DNA of 9,776 nt from an uncultured Pirellulaceae bacterium (GTDB lineage Bacteria > Planctomycetota > Planctomycetia > Pirellulales > Pirellulaceae), in the NCBI GenBank assembly GCA_934278005.1, contig CAKQWG010000123.1, positions 1 to 9,776 on the forward strand, given 5' to 3'. Positions 1-4,399 of the stretch are shown in pieces. Numbering within the stretch: the first letter of the stretch is position 1; the number at the start of each line of letters is the position of its first letter. A program made the position numbers and the translations under genes. The notes beneath the pieces are model-generated. The model did no database searches. It saw only the letters and a program-made list of their open reading frames with translations, and was not told the DNA's origin.

Positions 1-148
1 AATAGTGACCAGCTAGGGCGCCGGGGATCGGCGAGCGTGTTTTCTGAGGCGACTTGATATCGCTGCCGCGGCTTTGGTTTTAGCCGAGCTCGAGCATTGG
101 ATTTTCTAACCATCCATTTTTTAACCAGAGATCACTCGGGCGATTTTT
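1..148. repeat. 148-bp direct repeat, copy 1 (cut by window edge)
   Basis: This stretch matches 285-432 base for base at an offset of 284, with only two differences (78 T against 362 C, and 138 G against 422 C). The match stops at a T-run, six T here and five in copy 2. Because base 1 already matches, the repeat probably continues to the left of the window. It may be one unit of a tandem array with a 284-bp period. It contains the right-hand inverted repeat (100-126) of the element described at 240-410. No convincing gene lies in it. A short plus-strand frame from 97 to 300 is built of repeat sequence and has no recognisable domain. Confidence 0.95.
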
Positions 149-196
149 TAAGACGCGTCGCGGTTTCCGCAGGACGGAATGAGTCCTGGGGGATTG

Positions 197-214
197 CAGG
201 TCGCAGCCGACCTG
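197..214. other. 7-bp stem hairpin in the repeat spacer
   Basis: CAGGTCG at 197-203 pairs perfectly with CGACCTG at 208-214 across a 4-base loop. It lies in the 136-bp spacer (149-284) between the two direct-repeat copies. No T-tract follows on either strand, so it is not a standard terminator. Its role is unknown, and it could simply be part of the repeat unit. Confidence 0.45.
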
Positions 215-239
215 GCCAAGTTTGTAGCGGTAGGACAAA

Positions 240-410
240 GGTTAGAAGATGGTTGGTTAGAAAATCTGCGCACGCCATGTGCCGAATAGTGACCAGCTAG
301 GGCGCCGGGGATCGGCGAGCGTGTTTTCTGAGGCGACTTGATATCGCTGCCGCGGCTTTGGCTTTAGCCGAGCTCGAGCATTGGATTTTCTAACCATCCA
401 TTTTTTAACC
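240..410. mobile_element. 171-bp inverted-repeat-bounded element (MITE-like)
   Basis: The ends 240-266 and 384-410 are reverse complements over 27 bases with three mismatches (24/27). Each end is itself a doublet of a GGTTAGAA-type motif: 240-250 and 255-265 on the left, mirrored at 385-395 and 400-410 on the right. The interior is GC-rich and has small palindromes, such as GGCT/AGCC around 360-369. It encodes nothing recognisable. A second right end is present at 100-126, as part of the direct repeat, so at least one more copy probably starts left of the window. No clear target-site duplication was found. A non-autonomous transposon remnant or a folded intergenic repeat would both fit. No transposase is present here to support mobility. 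Confidence 0.55.
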
Positions 411-432
411 AGAGATCACTCCGGCGATTTTT
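285..432. repeat. 148-bp direct repeat, copy 2
   Basis: Near-identical (146/148) to bases 1-148. Its left part lies inside the inverted-repeat element (240-410), and its right part runs 22 bases past that element's end. The shared unit is therefore not simply the element itself. Low divergence between the copies points to recent duplication or ongoing gene conversion. Confidence 0.95.
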
Positions 433-435
433 ATG

Positions 436-484
436 TGGTAAGCAGGATGCTTAGTTCATGGCAAGCAGGATGCTTACCTCACGG
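436..484 (-). repeat. Two degenerate hairpin repeat units downstream of the operon
   Basis: Two units are arranged head to tail. In the first, TAAGCA (439-444) pairs with TGCTTA (448-453) around a GGA loop. In the second, eight bases at 460-467 face 471-478 around the same loop. That stem is complete only on the minus strand, where one pair becomes a G-U wobble. The units belong to the same family as the array at 2540-2677 but in the opposite orientation. They start about 10 bases after the stop codon of the gene ending at 494, so they would fold in the 3' end of its transcript. There is no U-run, so at most they could stabilise an end or contribute weakly to termination. Confidence 0.75.
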
Positions 485-493
485 CAATGCTGA

Positions 494-880
494 TCAACAG
501 CCGGGCTTGGGATCGTCTTGGCCGTAGCTGAGGTCTCCATCGTAGCCGGCCATGGATTCGGAATCCTGCGAGCTGGGATTGGCAACATCGAAGATCGCAT
601 TGGTCAGCCACTGGCTGCCGCGCAGTTCTTCCGCTACGGCCCAATGAGCTTGCGGGCCAAATAGATCCTGCTGGCAAATGGGACACTTGGGCTCGGTCGC
701 ATCAGGGAACATGCGCGGACCATCAACATTGGGAACCAGCCACATCGCTTCGCACTCGTCGCACAGTGCATAAAAGTGCAACTGACCGTCTTGTTGGCAC
801 GTGCGAACTCGGCACAGTCCGTCGACGCACAGCGGACATTGTCCAATATGGATCCAGGGAGAGGGAGGTGTTTCAGTCAT
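494..880 (-). CDS. Small cysteine-rich zinc-ribbon-like protein, function unknown
   Basis: A 128-residue protein that I cannot assign to a named family. Cys pairs CPLC (15-18) and CDEC (40-43) are spaced like a zinc ribbon. A third knuckle, CPIC, lies at 66-69, and further cysteines lie at 23, 28 and 128. After the knuckles comes a segment with several aromatic residues (FGPQAHW, about 74-80). The tail from about 102 is acidic, Ser/Gly-rich and probably disordered. There is no signal peptide or membrane segment, so it should be cytoplasmic. It is the last gene of a three-gene minus-strand operon, 38 bp after the membrane-anchored EndoU-like protein. Short proteins with a CDEC-type knuckle next to toxin-domain genes can be immunity proteins, but that role is inference here. 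The start ATG has no strong Shine-Dalgarno sequence, which could mean coupled translation. Confidence 0.8.
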   Translation of the reverse strand: MTETPPSPWIHIGQCPLCVDGLCRVRTCQQDGQLHFYALCDECEAMWLVPNVDGPRMFPDATEPKCPICQQDLFGPQAHWAVAEELRGSQWLTNAIFDVANPSSQDSESMAGYDGDLSYGQDDPKPGC

Positions 881-918
881 ACGCGTCGCCGTGGGGTCTC
901 GAGGTAGGGCGGGCTAAG

Positions 919-1608
919 TTAGAAGGGAAAGGCGGTGATTACCTTGTCGCCGTCGAGCACTAAACGAATGTGCCACGCGTCGGGGTGATTCTGCCGGCTG
1001 CCATCGCGACCTCCGACATAACCGACTGGCTTGTCAAACCGCACTTCGTACACCGTGCGGCGATCCTCCTTGTGCACGCTCGCTCTCGAGCCGCCACGAC
1101 GCCCGGCAACGTAAGCCTCGTCCAACCAACGCAGGACTTGCGGCATATCGCCATCGAACACGCCATGCTTACCGGGTCGCGTGGGATCGTCGACCAGATG
1201 CCGCTCGATGTGCTTCAAGCGATGCCCCTCCTGACTGCCCGGCAGATAACGCAGGCCCTCGGGAGACACAAATGCATTGGGTGCCGTTTGCCGCAGCAGA
1301 CCATAACGCAACTCGCCGCTAGATTGCCCATGTGCGGAATCTGCTGGCCGCTCAGCTTGCCGCGACTGGGACTCACGCGACTGGGACTCACGCGACTGGG
1401 ACTCAGGCGACTGGGACTTACGCGACTGGGATTCAGGAGTTTGTGGGGCCGCCGCTGGCGGCGCGGGCTGCAAGTCGGCCAGCGCGGGCAGGTTCCAGCC
1501 CAGACGGCGATTGAGCTGTGGCTGGAGCAGCGTGTAAGCGACCAGCAGCAGCGTTAGACCTACGGCCCACTTCGCACCCCAGCGTTTTGACGAACCAGTT
1601 AAGGCCAT
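919..1608 (-). CDS. Membrane-anchored protein with EndoU/BECR-like C-terminal domain
   Basis: 229 residues. The order is a short basic N-terminus, one transmembrane helix (about 13-29), a Pro/Ala stretch (about 47-58), a tether of five-residue repeats of the SQSRE type (about 59-84), and a compact C-terminal domain (about 97-229). The C-terminal domain has His133, His137 and His148 (in GKHGVF), a charged stretch around 180-195, and ends in KVITAFPF. This arrangement, early histidines followed by a terminal I-T-A-[FY]-P strand, resembles bacterial EndoU and related BECR-fold RNase toxin domains. That similarity is by eye and needs a profile search. The chosen ATG at 1608 overlaps the preceding DUF1559 stop by 10 bp and has GGGGAAG just upstream. 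A longer frame begins at 1830 but lies inside the DUF1559 gene and has no sensible N-terminus. The domain should face the periplasm. Immunity, if needed, could come from the next gene. Confidence 0.8.
   Translation of the reverse strand: MALTGSSKRWGAKWAVGLTLLLVAYTLLQPQLNRRLGWNLPALADLQPAPPAAAPQTPESQSRKSQSPESQSRESQSRESQSRQAERPADSAHGQSSGELRYGLLRQTAPNAFVSPEGLRYLPGSQEGHRLKHIERHLVDDPTRPGKHGVFDGDMPQVLRWLDEAYVAGRRGGSRASVHKEDRRTVYEVRFDKPVGYVGGRDGSRQNHPDAWHIRLVLDGDKVITAFPF
1361..1435 (-). repeat. Five 15-bp tandem repeats inside the EndoU-like gene
   Basis: Five head-to-tail 15-base units start at 1361, 1376, 1391, 1406 and 1421. The first three are identical and the last two differ by two bases each. 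They are in frame and encode a five-residue repeat ([15 protein letters not shown]), the tether between the membrane helix and the C-terminal domain. The near-identity suggests copy number can change by slippage without shifting the frame, which would lengthen or shorten the tether. Confidence 0.95.
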
Positions 1609-2513
1609 GCGTTGATCACTTCCCCGACTGCGATGGTCCCCAACCCCGAATAGACTTGCCGATCGATGCGACTGGATAAAAACTGAACGTGGCCGTCGGC
1701 GAATACAAATTGGCAGCCGCCGGTGTGCAAGCTGGCGAAGCCGAGCTCTTTTTCGTCGACGAAAATGTCTCTGAAAAATCCATTGAGTGGTACACCGGTG
1801 GAGCCAATGGCTTCCGAGACCTCGATCCATGCGGGACCAATGAATTTACCGATGCCGCTAGTTCCAATATACCAATGGTCGATGTACTGCGGAGTCGCGT
1901 CCAGATCGTCGTCGATCGCCTGCATGCCAAACAGAGCTTCGCCGATAGCCAAGCTCTGCGATGAGCCATCCACTAGACTTGCAAATTTAGATGAACTGTT
2001 CAAGAACATCAGGCCGTCTTGGCGACCCAAGCCCACGTGATTTGAAACTCGGCCCGATTCCCGCGTGGCCGTGCCGCTGCCAACTGCCAAGTAGCAGCAA
2101 GGGACGCGGTCTGGCAAGCCCTGGATGCCTGTGCGCCGCGGTGCATTGGTGCTGGGACAACGATAGATAGACAAATAAGTCGTACAGGCCTTGGCGTTGG
2201 CTGTACCTGGCAACTCCCACCGCTGGCTCACGTCGAGCGTATTGAACAAGTTGCCTTGCTCGACAAACGACAGCAAGCTGCCTGTCCACAGCAGAAAGCC
2301 GGGTTGAACCACGCCGGCTGGAAAGCCGCGATGCACATCATGGTAATTATGCAATGCCAAGCCCATTTGATGCAGGTTATTGGAGCACTGCATGCGCCGC
2401 GCCGACTCGCGCGCCGCCTGAACGGCCGGCAATAGCAGACCAATGACGATGCCGGTAATGGCAATGACCACCAGCAGTTCAACCAGCGTGAACGCGTCTC
2501 TTTGAATCCGCAT
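1599..2513 (-). CDS. DUF1559 pseudopilin-like protein (H-X9-DG type)
   Basis: 304 residues, within the usual range for the family. The N-terminus carries a type IV prepilin-like signal: [10 protein letters not shown] with Phe8 at +1 of the likely processed form and Glu12 at +5. A hydrophobic helix runs to about residue 31, then comes the family signature [15 protein letters not shown]...NN (about 28-46) and HNYHD (55-59). Near the C-terminus His263 and Asp273-Gly274 form the H-X9-DG motif. Such proteins are abundant in Planctomycetes. Their role is uncertain, and a pseudopilin-like or surface/secretion function is usually assumed. The ATG at 2513 is chosen because it puts the prepilin motif at the N-terminus and has GGGGAA upstream. 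The frame stays open to 2591, but those 26 codons are mostly hairpin repeat and contain no protein motif. First gene of the operon. Its stop overlaps the next start by 10 bp. Confidence 0.93.
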   Translation of the reverse strand: MRIQRDAFTLVELLVVIAITGIVIGLLLPAVQAARESARRMQCSNNLHQMGLALHNYHDVHRGFPAGVVQPGFLLWTGSLLSFVEQGNLFNTLDVSQRWELPGTANAKACTTYLSIYRCPSTNAPRRTGIQGLPDRVPCCYLAVGSGTATRESGRVSNHVGLGRQDGLMFLNSSSKFASLVDGSSQSLAIGEALFGMQAIDDDLDATPQYIDHWYIGTSGIGKFIGPAWIEVSEAIGSTGVPLNGFFRDIFVDEKELGFASLHTGGCQFVFADGHVQFLSSRIDRQVYSGLGTIAVGEVINAWP

Positions 2514-2539
2514 AATGCAGTTTCCCCTGCGTCGTCGAC

Positions 2540-2677
2540 AAGTCGGGTGTGCATCCTGCCGGCCAAGTCGGGTAAGCATCTTGCTTGCCAAGTGGGGTAA
2601 GCATCCTGCTTGCCAAGTGGGGTAAGCATCTTGCTAAGCATCCTGCTTGCCACGTGGGGTAAGCCATCCTGCTTGCC
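2540..2677 (+). repeat. Array of 25-bp hairpin repeats, variant A
   Basis: Units lie at 2540-2564 (degenerate), 2565-2589, 2590-2614, 2615-2635 (truncated), 2636-2651 (truncated) and 2652-2677 (one inserted C). A full unit is a linker AAGTGG followed by the stem GGTAAGCA, loop TCC (or TCT) and stem TGCTTGCC. The stem has eight pairs including one G-U wobble. The array fills most of the space upstream of the DUF1559 start and produces spurious open frames in several phases. Direction is given as the strand on which the wobble pair works. Similar short repeats are common between genes in this lineage, and their function is not known to me. Confidence 0.93.
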
Positions 2678-2697
2678 ACTGAATTGGTACAAGGTTT

Positions 2698-2760
2698 CGC
2701 AAGCTAGAAGCTTACGCCACTCGCAAGCTAGAAGCATACGCCACTAAGCAGCATACGCTA
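2698..2760 (-). repeat. 24-bp hairpin repeats, variant B
   Basis: Two full units, 2698-2721 and 2722-2745, differ by one base. A broken third unit runs to about 2760. Read on the minus strand, a unit is AGTGG, stem CGTAAGCT, loop TCT, stem AGCTTGCG. It is the same design as the adjacent variant A, but the outermost and innermost stem pairs are swapped (G-C to C-G and A-T to T-A), and it points the other way. Confidence 0.9.
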
Positions 2761-2800
2761 TGAAAAAGTCATTCGCAACTGTTGAGAGGCGCCTAGGAAC

Positions 2801-2839
2801 TGGCTAATAAAAATGACTAATAAAAATGGCTAGTAAATA
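2801..2839. repeat. Three AT-rich 13-bp tandem repeats
   Basis: Three 13-base units begin at 2801, 2814 and 2827, of the form TGGCTAATAAAAA with small changes. The third is the most diverged. They lie between the aceF stop and the repeat arrays. On the minus strand they give two runs of five T's followed by ATTAG, so they could help end transcription coming out of aceF. Together with the flanking repeats, nothing coding is seen between 2514 and 2854. Confidence 0.8.
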
Positions 2840-2846
2840 GGACATC

Positions 2847-2870
2847 GCTCGCGGCTAGGAAATCGCGAGC
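2847..2870 (-). terminator. Candidate terminator hairpin over the aceF stop codon
   Basis: GCTCGCG (2847-2853) pairs perfectly with CGCGAGC (2864-2870) around a 10-base loop that holds the aceF stop codon. T-runs follow on the minus strand only after about 20 bases, in the 13-bp repeats. It is therefore not a textbook intrinsic terminator, but it is the only strong stem at the end of the PDH transcript. Confidence 0.35.
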
Positions 2871-4384
2871 AACAGTCGACTGGGAGCTTCCAAATATCCG
2901 ATCACATCGTTCAAGAACCTGGCGGCTGTTCCGCCATCGACTAAGCGATGGTCGTACGACAAGCTCAGCGGCATCATCTCGCGCGGCTGGATCGAATCGT
3001 CATCCATGACCACTGGCAACTTGCGAGTGCGACCGACCAACAGGATGGCGACTTCTGGAATGTTGACGATGGGAGTGCTATAAGTACCGCCGATAGCGCC
3101 TAGATTGCTGATGGTAAACGTACCACCTCGCAACTCGTCGACTCCAAAATCCCCGCTCCGCACGCGGCTGGCCAGATCGGCCAGGGCCTTGGCAATATCG
3201 GGAATACTCAGCGCATCAGCATGTCGAACGTTGGGGACTACCAGCCCACGCTCGGTATCGACGGCCACGCCCAAGTTGACATAGTCGCGGTAGATGATCT
3301 GGTCGTTTTCCGAATCGATAGTCGCATTGATCAAGGGATTGTGCCGCAGAGCCATCGCTACGGCCTTCATCAGAAACGGCATGGTGGTGAGCTTGATGCC
3401 CTCGGCGGCGTAATCGTCTCGGCTCTGCTTGCGGAAGGCTTCTAGAGCAGTCACATCGGCATCATCGAAATTGGTCACGCGCGCCACGGTGCTCCACGAC
3501 TTGTGCATCTGAGCGGCGATGGTCTTGCGAATTCTGCTCATCCGTTCGACGCGGATTGGACCATGGTCATCCTGGCCAGACTCACCGGGAAGCTTTAACG
3601 CCTTATTCCCACCGACGACCGACGGCGTAGGTGCAGAAGCTGGCGAGGTTGTCGTCATGCCGGTAGTGCCTGCAGCCGCGGAGCTGGACCGCAGAGCGCC
3701 AGCCTCGCGGACCGAACGCAGCACATCATCGCGAGTGATACGGCCCCCTGCACCGGTCCCGCTGACCATGGACAAGTCCACACCCACTTCGCGCGCGAAG
3801 CGGCGGACGGCGGGTCCAGCGGCAACCGGACCGGCTGGATCGGCAGCTTCGGCCGCATCGCTCGATGGTTGCGCTGCCGCAGGCGACGCTGCTGGTTGCT
3901 TGGGTGCTGCAGGCTGCTTAGGTGCAGATGCCGTTGGGGCCGCTGGCTGCTGAGCCGGCTGTGCGGCTGCAGGCTGTGCGGCTGCAGGCTGTGCGGGTGC
4001 AGGTGCCGGCTGAGCAGGCTGAGCGGCTGCGGGTGCTTGCTGAGTGGCTGCCGGCTTTTCAGCCGCAGCTGGCGGCTGCTCGGCGGCTGCAGGCTTCTCA
4101 GCTGCAGGCTCAGCCGGAGCCGACTTCTCAGCTGCCGGACTGCCGCTGACGGCTTCCAACTGGGCGACCACTTGGCCCACCGGAACGGAATCACCGGCGG
4201 CGACCAGGATCTTCAGCACCTTGCCGGCAGCCGGGCTGGGGAGCGTCACCGTCGCTTTATCGGTCTCTAGTTCCATCAAGCCTTGCTCGGCCGTGACGAC
4301 ATCGCCTTCTTTAACCAATAGTTCGAGCACATCGCCCGAGTCGATCCCTTCGCCCAGCCCAGGGAGTTTTACATCGATTGCCAT
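2855..4384 (-). CDS. aceF: Pyruvate dehydrogenase E2, dihydrolipoamide acetyltransferase
   Basis: 509 residues. It moves the acetyl group from E1 to CoA and forms the core of the cytoplasmic PDH complex. The single lipoyl domain (about 1-78) has the lipoylated Lys43 in ETDKA. A long Ala/Pro/Gln linker (about 80-187) is followed by a peripheral-subunit-binding domain (about 189-227, with VRRFAREVGVDL and GRITRDDV), then a second short linker. The catalytic domain (about 275-509) contains SYDHRLVDGG with active-site His479 and Asp483. Many E. coli-type E2s have three lipoyl domains. This one has one lipoyl domain and an unusually long, repetitive linker. The ATG is 15 bp after the aceE stop with a GAGG ribosome site, so the two are co-transcribed. 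The acyl substrate (acetyl) is taken from the neighbouring aceE, since the domain order alone would also fit 2-oxoglutarate or branched-chain E2. Confidence 0.95.
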   Translation of the reverse strand: MAIDVKLPGLGEGIDSGDVLELLVKEGDVVTAEQGLMELETDKATVTLPSPAAGKVLKILVAAGDSVPVGQVVAQLEAVSGSPAAEKSAPAEPAAEKPAAAEQPPAAAEKPAATQQAPAAAQPAQPAPAPAQPAAAQPAAAQPAQQPAAPTASAPKQPAAPKQPAASPAAAQPSSDAAEAADPAGPVAAGPAVRRFAREVGVDLSMVSGTGAGGRITRDDVLRSVREAGALRSSSAAAGTTGMTTTSPASAPTPSVVGGNKALKLPGESGQDDHGPIRVERMSRIRKTIAAQMHKSWSTVARVTNFDDADVTALEAFRKQSRDDYAAEGIKLTTMPFLMKAVAMALRHNPLINATIDSENDQIIYRDYVNLGVAVDTERGLVVPNVRHADALSIPDIAKALADLASRVRSGDFGVDELRGGTFTISNLGAIGGTYSTPIVNIPEVAILLVGRTRKLPVVMDDDSIQPREMMPLSLSYDHRLVDGGTAARFLNDVIGYLEAPSRLLLAIS

Positions 4385-4399
4385 ATCTGCCTCAGCGCC

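Noticed and set aside
97..300. Plus-strand 67-codon open frame in the left repeat region
   Set aside because: It is made of direct-repeat and spacer sequence, is Arg-rich without any motif, has no ribosome site, and its end runs into the second repeat copy.
970..1557. Plus-strand 195-codon open frame
   Set aside because: Antisense shadow of the EndoU-like gene. Its periodic Leu/Thr/Gly/Arg segment is just the reverse reading of the 15-bp repeats.
1609..1830. Longer N-terminus for the EndoU-like protein
   Set aside because: These 74 codons lie wholly inside the DUF1559 gene, are Arg/His-rich, and would place the membrane helix far from the N-terminus. The ATG at 1608 with a ribosome site fits better.
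2228..2737. Minus-strand 169-codon open frame through the repeat array
   Set aside because: Its first half is translated hairpin repeat and the rest overlaps DUF1559 in another phase.
2540..2760. CRISPR array
   Set aside because: The 24-25 bp units are directly adjacent with no unique spacers, and no cas genes are present.
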